The notes below the pieces were generated by a model that was given only the letters and a program-made list of their open reading frames with translations, made no database searches and was not told where the DNA came from. The translations under genes and the position numbers were made by a program. Shown here one piece after another: positions 1 to 11,609 of a DNA stretch of 64,000 bases. Origin of the DNA: Catonia carolina (taxonomy: Eukaryota; Arthropoda; Insecta; Hemiptera; Achilidae); assembly GCA_035578175.1 (NCBI GenBank), contig JAQMRL010000003.1, positions 59,132,672 through 59,196,671 on the forward strand. Reading direction: 5' to 3'. Every line of letters begins with the position of its first letter. The stretch's first letter is position 1.

Positions 1-720
1 TCTAACTGAACATACTAAAAAGAAAAAGTATGGGCTGAGTAAAAACAAAAAAAAACTTCATAAGAAACAAAACAGATCTTCGGTGGAGTTGTTAGCAATT
101 TCGACAGACCCGCCCAAGCCAATATCCAATGAGAACGTGGGTTGCATCAGCGACTAGCTCTTTTTTCTCCATTAACCCTCCACGGACTATCATTTACACT
201 GAACAAAGAAATCTCTTGTCTTTGATAACATAGACTACAGCAAAAACTTTTAACTTTTTTCTAACTAATGAAATAATAAATAATGTTTGAATAGGCCAAT
301 ATTTTCACCACTTTTAGTTTTTTGTAAGATTTTCCAGTCGATTATTGTTTTTTGATTAATCACATTACATTATTGCAAAATAATAAATGGACGTATTATA
401 TAAAACGCTTTTAATAACACTCAAAATAAATGTCTCTTGTAAATAGTTTTAATAATAATTATACAACATCAATTTCTATAGACGTCTCTGTAATGAATAA
501 TCACTCTAGTAAAATGCAAAAGTTATTCATTCATCCAAAATGTGAGTAATGCATTATCAAGTTTTGAAATAAGTTTCTGCTTTTGTTTTTATCGTCGGGA
601 ACGGTACATTTATGACAACCGCCCAATTTGATCGTTGCTTTTTGCCGTATTATTTGACATGGATTAGGCATGAGTTCGAACAGGGACCCCCCAGTAGAGT
701 TTTTTCACGGATGGCTTACA
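1..720. other. AT-rich stretch without recognisable gene
   Basis: No reading frame with protein-like composition, no splice-flanked exon and no terminal repeats were recognised. Positions 75-190 are somewhat richer in GC but have no identifiable content. Confidence 0.5.
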
Positions 721-724
721 GTTT

Positions 725-940
725 GTCACTATACAAAGTCGCTTGCTCAACCGGTGTTACTTAACAAATAATAGCGACTTTCTGCCACCTAACAAATTGG
801 GCTGGCGTGAAACACGCCAGGTGGTTCAAATCCCAGTAAAGTTACTTTTATACGGTTTTTTCTTTTTTATTGATTTGAATATTAAACTTTGGTTACCAGT
901 GTTCTTTGATGGTTGGTGTTCAATTAACTATACTCTATCA
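725..940 (+). mobile_element. tRNA-related SINE-like repeat, family S3, copy 1
   Basis: A tRNA-type B-box (GGTTCAAATCC, about 823-833) is followed by a body that recurs on the minus strand near 15.28-15.43 kb and, more diverged, on the plus strand near 63.2-63.37 kb. The shared body includes a block like GGTTACCAGTGTTCTTTGAT. The head is rich in inverted repeats: 735-743 pairs with 773-781 (AAAGTCGCT), and 802-809 pairs with 813-820 (CTGGCGTG) around AAA. The SINE assignment rests on B-box plus dispersion; the 5' boundary is approximate. Confidence 0.55.
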
Positions 941-1149
941 GAAATGGTTAAAAAAAGTTAAAAAAATTTATTGATTTATTTTACCATATACACGAATTCC
1001 TTTCTACATAATCATTCGTTAAAAAGTGTACAGTATATACTTCTTAGTTAACGCTGAGGAACGTTGTGTATTATCTGACACAAATGGTTGGATGATAAGC
1101 TTTTTGAAGTGAGCAAGTAAGAAGTGGTAATAAATTTATTTAAGTAATG

Positions 1150-1885
1150 AATTTAAGTACTTTTGAGATGGAAGCAGAAGATCAACTGTGGAAAGACAGA
1201 GTATTTGGCCGTGGGGGAATTCAGGAAGACTTGCAGCTGGATGGGGAACATATTAAATGCGTAGAACAATGCAATTACCTCAGATCAAAATTCACGAAGG
1301 AAGACACGTCTGCAACAGATATTAGTTGTAGGATTGCTCAAGGTAGAAAAGCAATAAGGTGCTTAAATTCCCTGTTTTGGTCGTCGAAAATCCGAATTGA
1401 CACGAAGAAAAAATTTTTTATTCTGTAGTGAAGCCTATTACGTTGTATGGTTGTGAGGCTTGGACCCTGGATAGAAAAAGTCAGGACAAATTGAGAGCTT
1501 TAGAGATGGATTGCTTCAGGCGGTCACGTCGGATCTTCCGGATGGTTAGAGTTAGAAACGAGAAAGTCAAGGGAGGATAGGTTGTGGCAGTACAACAGTG
1601 GAGGGCATTGAAATAAGGCAGTTGGTGTTGTATGGCCATGTTCAGAGGATGTGGGGACATAGACGGCCGAGAAGACTCTTGGAGTACTATCTTTCAGGTC
1701 GGCATAGAAGAGGAAGCTTGCGATGTACTTGACTGCAGGGAATCAGGCCCGCAATGGAGAAGAGGTAGCTGACAGAGGAGAACAGGTGGAATTGAGATCG
1801 ATGGCGTTTTGATATGCGAGAAGGGGATCATTCGTACGAACCTCACCACAAAATGGGAAACAAAAGTTCTCCTTGGGGAACTCCT
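1150..1885 (+). mobile_element. Decayed endonuclease/reverse transcriptase C-terminal fragment (non-LTR retrotransposon)
   Basis: The frame at 1147-1428 contains CVEQCNYLRSKFTKED and ISCRIAQGRKAIRCLNSLFW. After a break, the same homology continues with PITLYGCEAWTLDRKSQDKL and ALEMDCFRRSRRIFRMVRVR. This is the thumb/C-terminal region of the endonuclease-reverse transcriptase that is very common in insect genomes (pattern YLGS, ARKAF, LYGCETW, EMDFWRR, RVRNEE). At least two frameshifts or stops break it and the RT catalytic core is missing, so it is dead and 5'-truncated. Related fragments lie near 11.6-12.2 kb and 24.0-24.5 kb. The clade of the parent element is not assigned. Confidence 0.8.
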
Positions 1886-1899
1886 GCGTTTATGGGCGA

Positions 1900-4355
1900 C
1901 ATGAAGATAAAGTAAAACCTTGTTTTACTGCAAAAAAGCTTTTGAAAAGAATTAACTTTACGTTGTACATAGAGGGTAACATAATGTAACTAATAAAAGA
2001 CTGTCATTTTAGAACTGACCAAAAGCCTCACTGACATCAAGAAAAACTCCACCCGAGTACAAATTTCCTTTCTAATGATGATGCTAAAAAAATAAAATGC
2101 GATGTAATTGGTGAACAGTAAACCAACATAAAACAATAAATTCAAAGTTAACACTAACCGCCTGCGTGGATTAGTTAAAACTACAAAGTGGAAGATCCCG
2201 GTATCCCGGAATTCACGGTTGAAGTCTGTTAATTAATACAAATCAAAACCCCGTGTTTATAACCCACAGCAATATTGCTAGTGACCAAAATGATGGTGAA
2301 CTTTAAATAAACTAATAAAAACATAATAAATGTTAGTCCAAATGTACAATACACAAATTTAATCACAGAGACACTGACATGTTTTTGGGGTATGTTAAAA
2401 ACAAAAACGTTAGCAGCAAGATTGATCCGCAAATATTTTGTTATCAAAAAATAACGGCGAGAAAAATGTTGGTATTGTCTCCAGAAAGGTAAAAATAGCT
2501 TACAAACTTATTACGCGTTCAGATTAAAATGAAACTGCGGTCAGTTGGTGAGCAAATACTAACGAATATGACCAAGGTTTCCACTACATTTTTAAACTGA
2601 AAACAAAAGTGTTAGGGTCTTTGCAGTGAAATCTAACGTAGATTACCTATATCAAATAACTTGAACGCACCATAAATTTCAAACTATTCTGACATTGAAC
2701 TAAGTATTTTTGTCATAGTTCACTCAACTGTCAATTAAACACGCTACATCTTTAATGTGACTTCGCGTTTCTCTCTGTTCAGAAAGAAATGAATGACACA
2801 TAATAACAATAACTAAAATAGATTTAAATGTGTACTTAAGTTAAACATGACAATTAATGTTAAAAAATTAACATTAATTTGGATATTTTCAACAAATTTA
2901 CTGCGATGATTGTTCTATATTTCTTTAATGCAATCTAATCGTTTAGTATAATTTAAGGTAATTCTTATTGGAAAATCAGACATTGCAAGGTTCCCAAAAG
3001 ACTCGTACTGTCTAAACAGACTTTGCAAACTGTGTAGTAATCGTTCTAAGTAAGAGTTAACTATAAGACTAAGGCATCTGTTAACCTTGCTGGGGACAGC
3101 TTAATTTGGATTAACTGTAGAACGGACACGTATCCCTTGGCTTGCTTGTTACCGACTTTCCCTAATCTGCTGACCAATGTTCTCTCACCAAATGGAAGAC
3201 TAAACTTCAGTTACACGCGATGTACACTAGACTGAATACCCTGCCCAATGAGTTTATGTCTTCAACAAACTGTTGAAACATTTTGCTACATACCTACATT
3301 AAGAAAAATTACGACCTTTCCTAACACAGTAATTTTCAAAAGTCTCCTAATACACAATTGGAGAAAAATTACTTATCTACATGTTTAAAATAATTAAAAC
3401 GACTAAATTGTAAATCAAAGAGACGTAAAAATTATCTTAACATTGAAAAAATATTGTTCTGTTATCACATTCTTTATAAATTTTACAAAAAATACTTCTT
3501 TTTATTAATGGCATTTTGGTTTGATTTAGAAAATATGAGTAGCCATTAGGTTATTTTTTTAAATTTATTGTAAGTGTACTGTATAAACAAGAATAGCACA
3601 TTAAAGTAAGCACCTAGGTAAATTTAACATTAGGAAATAAAGTAACAATAGCGAACAAAATATTAATGGTTACAAGCAAGTCTAAATTTAAGTTTATGTA
3701 TTAGATATTAAGTTTATTTTTAGAACATAAAAACAGCCATAAAGGTTTGTCTGTGTTAACCCTATAACTAGATAGTTTATAATTGAAAAACTTGTTTGTT
3801 AGTATAAGACTAGTTACAAAAATATTCTTGTTTAAGTCTTTGAACAAGGACTTTTCACTTGAACATAATGATAGCTCGTTTGTTTCTTTTATAAAAATAA
3901 AAATACATTGGGCCTACATTGTATTGGTAAAAAATGAGCTAGGGAATAAAAAACAACTGGTCACTAAATTGTTGTTACTAAGATACAATCCCTTAGTGAA
4001 CTCAGGAAATGAGTACTGGAATGTCAACCCAATATGATTTTTCTATCCGTTTGTTTATCGTTGTTTCTATTGATTTAAGTAAATAATAAAAAGGTTTTCA
4101 CAAAATTGAACCTTCATAAAATTATTGCTTCTAGACATAGACACAATAAATCGGAAAACAATATTTCCAGTATTATGTGTTATAAACAAAACTATTTCAG
4201 CCTGCAGTTTGGCAGAATGTTTGTTTAAGTGGAACACTATTAGGATCTCAAAAACTATCAAATTTAAAAGTAAATTTAAATAGAAAACTCCCTGCTTTCC
4301 CCTAAATACAAAAATATAATATAATATAAGCATTCTTAAAATATCAGCCTTTTTT
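1900..4355. other. AT-rich stretch without recognisable gene
   Basis: The open frames at 2229-2447 (minus), 3783-4037 (plus) and 4067-4333 (minus) have low-complexity, AT-driven composition and no recognisable domain. Positions 3060-3260 are relatively GC-rich but show no coding pattern. Confidence 0.5.
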
Positions 4356-4359
4356 CGAT

Positions 4360-4745
4360 GTTGCTGTTTAGGTCAACCGCCGAAAGGCTGGTTTGAACCA
4401 CTAGAAGTGAGGTGGTTTACTATTGCCATTCTCCATGAGTTGAAAGAGTGTGCATATCACCATGCCAGGCCCTTCGAAAAGCACCCACTTTCCATCCTGC
4501 AAACGACACCTTCAGTTCATTCACCACAGGGTCTGGCTGTATAGTGAAATTCATTACACTCAGAGGAGATAATTCTGACTAGTGTCCTTTAAAACTCTAC
4601 CTCTTCTGTTCTTAAATAGTTCAGTCATATAATTGGCTGACTATGTGGTAAGAAACAGAGCTATTTTTTGTAGCCCTGGAACCATCAGATCGAGTGAAAA
4701 TAATTTAGCACTCCACCTGCCCGTTATGGGTATTTTTTTTTCGAT
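4360..4745 (+). mobile_element. SINE-like dispersed repeat, family S2, copy 1
   Basis: It begins with GTTTAGGTCAACCGCCGAAA and a B-box-like GGTTTGAACC, followed by about 350 bp shared with copies at 19.3-19.7, 52.86-53.28, 59.2-59.3 and 61.9-62.3 kb. Shared blocks include GGTTTACTATTGCC, CATTCACCACAGGGT, CTCAGAGGAGATAA and CTGTTCTTAAAT. The ~380-bp unit, head with a Pol III-like box and multiple orientations suggest a SINE. A tRNA ancestor is not obvious, so it could instead be the end of a longer element. Confidence 0.7.
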
Positions 4746-4749
4746 ATAT

Positions 4750-5095
4750 CGAAAATATTTTTAGTTTTAATTAAAATTCCCTATGGTTTATAGTGAATTT
4801 GAAAGAATACAGAATTTTACGATACATTTGTTCAATTCTACATTTAACAAATCTAACCAGTTACGGGATACAGTCCCACAAATTTTTACTTAAATATTCA
4901 GAACTAAAGCAAAAATTGGAGTTCCTTACTGTTTATTTTGTATGGAAATGAAGATAGAAGTTTCCATGTGGGTAAATTTAATTAGGCTCATTTTTCTCAA
5001 ACCATAATTACATTACATATTTATTAAAGAGACATAGTATATTCGAAATATACATGCTAATCCGTTTAGTTTTCGGGAATTTATATATTTTTTAA
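4750..5095. other. AT-rich stretch without recognisable gene
   Basis: Nothing was recognised here. Confidence 0.4.
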
Positions 5096-5505
5096 AATAT
5101 TTTAGCGATAATGCCTATGTAAATCTTGAGGCGTGTGTGAATATGTAGATGCTGATATGAAGTGAGTAAGAAGTAATGATCTTCTTCTTCTTCTAACTAT
5201 CAAGGATTAGGCATAAGCCTCTTCCAAACTCACTAACAATCCTGTACTTATTTAGTACTCTTTTCCTGCCACAAACACGAGATATTCCAACCCGTACATC
5301 TCGACTACTGCCATCTTCTTCAAGATCTTCCCACCTCCCTTCTTCCAACTGGAACATATTCCGTCATATTTCGTGCCACTTTAAAAGTAATGATAATCAT
5401 ACAGATGAAAAAATGCTAGACCGGAATGAGAATCGAACCCGAAACCCCACCATAGAAGCCAATTGCACGGGTCACTACACCAATGGCTAACCATATTTCC
5501 GAAAT
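5096..5505 (-). mobile_element. tRNA-derived SINE, family S1, interrupted by a nested insertion
   Basis: On the minus strand the tRNA-like head runs from about 5,505, with an A-box-like TGGTGTAGTGACC and B-box GGTTCGATTC, followed by the body start GCATTTTTTCATCTG. The body resembles the S1 copy at 57,081-57,270 (GGCATTTTTTCATACG, ATCATTTCATCATTCACC). The body is split at 5,181-5,384 by a retrotransposon fragment and appears to resume at about 5,170 with CTTACTCACTTCATATCAGC. The left boundary is uncertain. Confidence 0.6.
5181..5384 (-). mobile_element. Nested 5'-truncated endonuclease/RT 3' end with target-site duplication
   Basis: The fragment is flanked by perfect 10-bp direct repeats AAGTAATGAT at 5171-5180 and 5385-5394. 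On the minus strand it encodes YVPVGRREVGRS followed by RRW, resembling the GRRxVGRPxxRW motif at the C-terminus of insect non-LTR endonuclease-reverse transcriptases. Its 3' end is a (GAA)n-like tail (seen as CTTCTTCTTC on plus). It is about 204 bp long and heavily 5'-truncated, as expected of target-primed reverse transcription. Confidence 0.7.
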
Positions 5506-5814
5506 ATTAATCATGAAACGGCCGTAATTCAACAAAAATACCTTTAAATGATCTCTTCTATAAAAATCCACCATAAATATAATAATTTTTAATTTAAAAA
5601 ATTAATTTAGGCCCATATTAGAAATATGGATGATGTTCAAAAAATACTGATATCATATATCTAATGGAGGGTAAACGGGAAAGGACCTTGTTATTTAACG
5701 CTTCTTCCAACTTTTATAGTTTTAAAAATTTCGAAGACCTTTTCAAAATAATCTGTAAACATACACATTCTGGATAAGAAGTTAAAGTTGTAATTTTTAA
5801 CATACGTAAATTTT

Positions 5815-5880
5815 ATTCCTAATTTATATAATTAGGAATACAGCTAATATTAATTATAATATCGCTAATATCAGCGATAT
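5815..5880. repeat. Cluster of AT-rich hairpins
   Basis: ATTCCTAATT pairs with AATTAGGAAT (about 5,815-5,839). AATATCGCT pairs with AGCGATATT (about 5,858-5,881). Both lie immediately upstream of the truncated Jockey fragment starting at about 5,882. Confidence 0.6.
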
Positions 5881-5881
5881 T

Positions 5882-6705
5882 AGCCCGAGACCAAAACTCT
5901 ATACACGCTTCACTAACACTCCAACATCATCTCAATCTTATACACGAATGGTGTAAAACATGGAAAATAAAACTTAATACGACAAAATCCCTTCACGTAA
6001 CTTTCACACTCCATCATGGTGATTGCCCACCAGTATACATAGACAATGAACCTCTCACAAAAACAGATACGGTCAAGTATCTCGGTCTGACTTTTGATAA
6101 ACGACTAACTAATAATATGTGTGGAGCACACATATAAAACGGCAACGTTTATTACTGAATTCCCGACTTAAACTTCTATATTCCCTGCTTCACAAACGAT
6201 CAAAATTACCAATGGCACAAAAATTACGCATATATTGTTCTCTTTTGAAACCTATTTGGACCTACGGATCCCAAATCTACGGTTCAACCAAACCCTCTAA
6301 CTTGCAACGAATTCAAGCATTCCAGTCAAAAACATTACGCCTTACAGCAAAAGCACCTCTTTACGTTAGCAACAAAACCTTACATACAGATTTGAAAACA
6401 CCACTTGTACAAAATTCCATTGAATACCTATACAAACGCTTTCACGACAAGTCACACGAACACGAGAACCCCCTGGTGCGTTCACTTTCCTCCGTCCATT
6501 TACCTGACAATCCTCCTAGACGCCTTAAAAGACGCTGGAGTAGAGACATGCTAATTTGATATACAAATTTCATTCTTGGGGAGGCACCAATGGGGGCCCT
6601 ACCCCTTTCATGCCTATCATGTCATTTACATAATCACGATAATCATCACATTTGCTTGTTGTATCATTTTACAGTTGTAAATAAAAAATTAAAGAGAAAA
6701 AAAAA
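5882..6705 (+). mobile_element. 5'-truncated Jockey-like retrotransposon, family A (ORF2 C-terminus and 3' UTR)
   Basis: Translation shows the downstream part of a Jockey-clade RT: KYLGLTFDKRL, the long frame at 6119-6559 with LKPIWTYGSQIYG, FQSKTLRLTAKAPLYVSNKT and TLHTDLKTPLV, and the terminal PRRLKRRWSRDMLI with stop at 6557-6559. A frame shift or small deletion near 6,115 separates the upstream part. The catalytic palm is missing. The 3' UTR has GGGGAGGCACCAATGG and TCATGTCATTTA, shared with minus-strand copies at 9.06-9.37 and 63.83-64.0 kb, and ends in an A-rich tail near 6,705. Confidence 0.85.
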
Positions 6706-6709
6706 TTAT

Positions 6710-7515
6710 ATAATAAATATCAATTTTTATTAAGTTATTTAGATAAAATAGTAACAGATACAGGTAATCTGCATAAATGATAGAGCGGAAAGGATGTGGT
6801 TTAAACAATTTTAATAACACCAATACATTGAGACCTTAACAATTAAACGTAGACAGTGAAATGGTGTGAATGGATAATTAAATTCTCTCTTATTTGTATT
6901 CTGCCTTTGGTGACAACAGGACGGTGATAGTTGCGGCCTTTAAACGGGTCAGTAACATTGCTGGTTTGTGAGTGTTGTGGCGATGTCGCCTAAAGGTTTC
7001 AATTCAAGAGTGAATGTGACAACCAAGGAGGAAAGCCACCCTCCTCTAATGTAACACCGTCACACTTACTAACTATTGCTAAATCTCTGTGTATTACAAT
7101 GTACAACTGAAGCTTCCATCCCTTTTCCTGCCACTTACTTTAATATCACGACAGGATGTTTAACAACGACCCATTTAAATGGACATTTCCACAACGTTTC
7201 GTTTTAAACTTTGAATGAAATCTCTTCCAGAAACTGTCATGAAATCATAGATTTATTTCTAATTAATGAACGTAGGAGAAACACTTTTTATTTGTAACAC
7301 AGGAGCTGTTCATCCACATAATATTGAATTAAAATTCAATTGCCTGGAACTATATACTACACTGATTGGGAACGTATGAAGGAGGGTTACCAACTTCCTC
7401 AGAATTTTTGATTGAAAACGTAATTTAGTCACAAGTATCTGTAATCTACACCTAGTTTAAAATTCTACAAATTTTCATATGTAAGAATCCTTCACGGTTA
7501 ATTTAAAAAAATATA
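6710..7515. other. Intergenic; GC-richer segment at about 6,900-7,160
   Basis: No gene was recognised. Positions 6,900-7,160 stand out in base composition, with GTGACAAC occurring twice, but they show no sustained reading frame or splice-flanked exon. Confidence 0.4.
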
Positions 7516-7519
7516 TATA

Positions 7520-8555
7520 CAGTAAAATCTCTCTATTGCGGAAATCTGACTTTAGCGGCATTATTTGCCAACCCAGACCCTTTCGTATATAACGGTAATG
7601 TATTTAACTCTCGCTATAGTGGCACAAAAATCTCTCTATAGCGGCTAAACAATATCTTCAGGATATGGATTTAAATGCCTATGTTGGGGCAGACAATGAC
7701 TTAGCCACTTCAGCAGATGTTAGCGATGATGCAATAATCGAAAATGTTTTAACCCAAAACAATGAGAAAGAAAGTAAAAATGACGATGAAATGGAAACAT
7801 AAATAGAGCCTCGTCAAGTAAACAGGCACTAGACGCTATTCGTATTGTTTCCAAGTACTGTCATTACCACAATGTAGATGAAAATTTACAACAACTAGTT
7901 TTAAACATCGAAAATAAGATTGAAGACATGGTTTACGAATTGAAAACCAAACAAACAAAAATTACAACTTATTTTACTAAATTAAATGTACTTTGCAGCC
8001 TTTTTTCCTTAATAACGAAAAAATATATACGGTACTGTGTTTTTATTGTGTTTGTGTAGCCTATATTTTATGAGATTTAAATTGTACGTATTTATATCTA
8101 TTACTGTTCGGTAAAAACAAGTTTCAGTGCCTATTAATTTTAGGCTATCAATTACGGTATGTACTGTACGATTGATTATTGAAAAAAATTCAATATAAAA
8201 AGTGAAATTCTATAGTTCAAAATTAGTGACACAACATCTAATAAAACCAGATGTTTGTATCCAAATTTCTTGTTAGCTTATTAACCTACATTTTAGGTAA
8301 GTATTTTAAATATCTCACTGTATTGAAGTAATCTACTGTATTAAACATTCATCATAAAGTAATCTATTCAGTAGTTTTTAAAAGTAAGCTTATTGCATGC
8401 ACCATTCACATATGTATTTATGAATTTTAGTACAGAAAAATTAATACTTCAACTTCCCTCCCACCATTAATTACTCGCTCTCTCTATAACGGAACTCTCT
8501 TTTTAGCGGCGGAACCTCATGGTCCCTTCAATTTCGCTATAGAGAGATTTTACTG
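7520..8555. mobile_element. pogo/Tigger-like DNA transposon relic with TIRs and TA flanks
   Basis: The left end CAGTAAAATCTCTCTATTGC and the inverted right end (CAGTAAAATCTCTCTATAGC) are flanked by TA at 7518-7519 and 8556-8557. Further internal copies of CTCTCTATA(G/A)CGG occur near both ends. At about 7,665-7,990 plus, broken frames read like the C-terminal tail of pogo/Tigger transposases: an acidic stretch, then ALDAIRIVSKYC and KQTKITTYFTK. The DDE catalytic core is absent, so the 1,036-bp unit is an internally deleted, non-autonomous copy. Confidence 0.75.
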
Positions 8556-8559
8556 TACT

Positions 8560-9058
8560 AGATTTGAATGATAATGGATATTGATAATCAATATCAAATG
8601 ATGATACTCAAATATTTGGTCAATATAAATTGTATTATATACGTTAAGACAAATCGGAAGATATTTGTAAAATCATAACTGATACAGCTCATGAGTATTT
8701 AACGTTTATTTATTCATAAAAGTTACTGAGGAAATTTACTGATTTTTTTTCATTCTAAAATACAGTGCTTCTTTCTTAACCGACATATGCTACCAAGTCG
8801 CAGTGGGTAACCCGAAAAGTCGGATAATAGAACGTTAGCTCATTTACAACTCTATAGAACTAAAAATTTATAATATTTATGATAAATACTACAATCTAGA
8901 TACAGAAGTTAATCAAATATTGTAAGATTCGATGTAAAATTAAAAAGTAGGCGACTATATTACGGTATATGAATAACGTAAATAGACCTACGTTAATTCT
9001 GTTTGCCCATATCATTAAATTTTCCCCTCTCTAATGCTTTATGGACGGCTGTAAAAAT
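8560..9058. other. AT-rich stretch without recognisable gene
   Basis: Nothing was recognised here. Confidence 0.4.
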
Positions 9059-9059
9059 G

Positions 9060-9375
9060 ATAGAACTAGTAAATGCGATGATGATGATGATGATTGTGTT
9101 AAAATGACATGACAGCCATGAGAGGGGTATGACCCCCATTGGTACCCCCCACCACCCGACAATAATTGTTATTAGAAATATTCTGAATTTTGAATCAACT
9201 TTATTTAATTGAATTAGGAGGTCTCTACACCAGCATCTTTTTATGAGCCTCGTGGGATTGTCAGGTTGATGAAAGGTGAAAACCGAACGTACAAGTGGGT
9301 TATGGTGTTCTGGTGACTTGTAAAAGCGTTTGTGCAGGTGTCCAATCGAATTTCAAGGAAAAGGTAGATCACTAG
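9060..9375 (-). mobile_element. Jockey-like family A 3' fragment
   Basis: On the minus strand, shifted frames give HNPLVRSVF, HQPDNPTRLIKR and similar pieces. These match the C-terminus of the 5.9-6.7 kb copy (NPLVRSLSSVHLPDNPPRRL). The 3' UTR contains GGTACCAATGGGGGTCATAC and TCATGTCATTTTAACACAAT and ends in an (ATC)n tail, seen on plus as (GAT)n at 9077-9094. Several stops and frameshifts are present. Confidence 0.8.
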
Positions 9376-9379
9376 ACAA

Positions 9380-11605
9380 TCGATAAGTTAAATAAAACAA
9401 TTTGCAGGACAGTATATTGCATATAAAATCAAAAAACAGTGTACATAAACACATATTAACAACATTTTAGCACACAAACCCCATTTTAAGTGCACATTAA
9501 ACTTCTGTAAAGATAAAACTGAGTTAATCTTATGTACAATAAAAGATTTTGTGTACAGTTACGTCCAAAACCCTGTTATATGCAATAAAAAAATGTGTCA
9601 TTTACTTTTTTTATGTTTCTCAGCTACAAAATCCCATTTATTTTTCTTTAATTATATATTCTTTTCCATTTCAGAACATTGACTGGAGCTAAAGTCAACA
9701 GCCTTAAAGTTCTCTTGTTTTTCAAATGATTGTAATGCCAAGATCCTGAGTTTCACAATTACTTGAGTAGTTAATACGACAAAAAACAAAATAAATAACC
9801 GTTTTGGGAAAGAGCCGGTAAATGGAAAGAGCGTTTAAGAGAGAGTTGGTTAAGAGAGAAGTCACGATATTACATTTGGAACTTTAAAAAGCAGCGTGTA
9901 GATACATTACGTAATTTTAAATTTTACGATGGACTTAGTGTTTAAGTAGAAGTTTGAAATAAATATTCAAGTCTCTTCTAAAATAATTACAGCATATAAC
10001 GTGACATTATGGCAGTTATATTCCGGTTTTCTTTTTTAAAAAATATAGATAATGACAATAAACTTACTTAATATTAAAATACAATCTATTATTTTTGAGA
10101 TTTCAAAGTAATAACACTGGAATACAAGCAAGCATGTTTTAATTTTATTTTTCATAAACTCTAAAAAGCAATCAAAACTAACTACTCTAATAAGGAAGTC
10201 ATTTTAAAATCTGTATTATTCTTTAAGCAATTGTGTATAAAATATAGTTCAGTACATGTTATCTTGAAACTAGGGCACATCTCAACTGAGTTTGTAACAG
10301 CATCTGTACTGTAAATTGCGGAATTACTTTTATTATTGTACAATTTCTGGTACTGTATTTCCATACAATTTACTTTTGTACATTTCATCAAAACTTTTAC
10401 ACATTAAATGCTATTAAAATAACGTAATTCTATTTTATATGGTTTTTTTGTTGCAAATTGTAAATACGTTATTATTTTTAAATTTTTATTAATGCGTTAA
10501 TCGGTTGGTACTACTAACAAAATTCATTAGTTTTTGGAATTTAATTTCTTTTTATCGATATAAAATAGAAAAATATTTAGTAATTTATTAATTTGAAACC
10601 AGAGTTCTACGAACGAAAATATTTTAACCGGTGTTTCAGTAAATTACTATTCTTATACAGTTTTAGCTTATATTAATAATAAAGATACTATTGTATATTT
10701 ATATAATAGATACAATAGTATCAGCCAATAAAGATACTTTTGTATCTTCTGTACTTTAACGATTCAAAAAAATAAATTAACGATTTATCAAAGTCTTTCT
10801 GTTTGTTCGTATCTCTTTAAAAAGTTTTCCACTGACAACATAAAAACGTTCAATTTTAACAACATGAAGTAATATTTTCAAGCATAGAATATAATTAAAG
10901 GAAGAAACTTATGTAAATGACAAATTCATTAAGAATTGAAAAATAAAAATAAATAACCAAAATATATTCAAGAAACAAAAAACTAATTTTATCTCAATTT
11001 TCTTTGGTAAGTTCATTATATTTTATAGAACTTAATCAGCCATCTGAAGGCTATTCAAAGAACTAACGGTATAAAGATTTCAAAAATATGGTTACATTTT
11101 GAAGTAACATATTTTATTTCTGGAATATTTTTAAATGCGGTCTATTGTATTACCCATGGGGAATTTTTCCTTTGAATAAGTGATATTAAAGAAAAAGACA
11201 GTAAAAATCAATTAAAGCAATACATAGTAAATAGCCAGGTATTGTATTGTGAAATAAATAAGTTATCGTGTAATGCAGGAAAATCTCACAAAATTATGTT
11301 TTATCCTTTTGTAAGTTTTATAAGAATTGAAACAAGGTGAAAATATATCCATTTACAAAACTTTAGAAATAGAAAATTTCTTAATAATTTCTAAACTAGA
11401 TTCATTTACTCTATTAAACTCCGAAGACAAACCTTGTTTGACGATTTTGTAGCGTATGTAGCGTAATGATTAGAATGCTACGTAAAAGCTAGAATCTACA
11501 AATAGTTACATGCGAAAACGCTACCGCTATTACACTACACAGAACGGAAAGATTTCCGTTTAAATTATTGAAGTTTGTTTAACGGGCAATGAGAAATTTT
11601 ACTAC
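9380..11605. other. AT-rich stretch; one hairpin, no recognisable gene
   Basis: The only structured element noted is the inverted repeat at 10,684-10,722. A tRNA-like segment near 11,440-11,520 (GTAGCGTAATGATTAGAATG) is too degenerate to call. Confidence 0.4.
10684..10722. repeat. 13-bp inverted repeat hairpin
   Basis: GATACTATTGTAT (10684-10696) pairs perfectly with ATACAATAGTATC (10710-10722) around a 13-nt AT loop. A partial third copy of the arm (AAAGATACTTTTGTATC) follows. Confidence 0.7.
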
Positions 11606-11609
11606 CAGT

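Noticed and set aside
743..961. Open frame of 72 codons
   Set aside because: It lies within the S3 SINE-like repeat. The peptide is low-complexity and matches no domain.
11440..11525. tRNA-like segments on both strands
   Set aside because: A-box-like words occur but there is no B-box or foldable cloverleaf.
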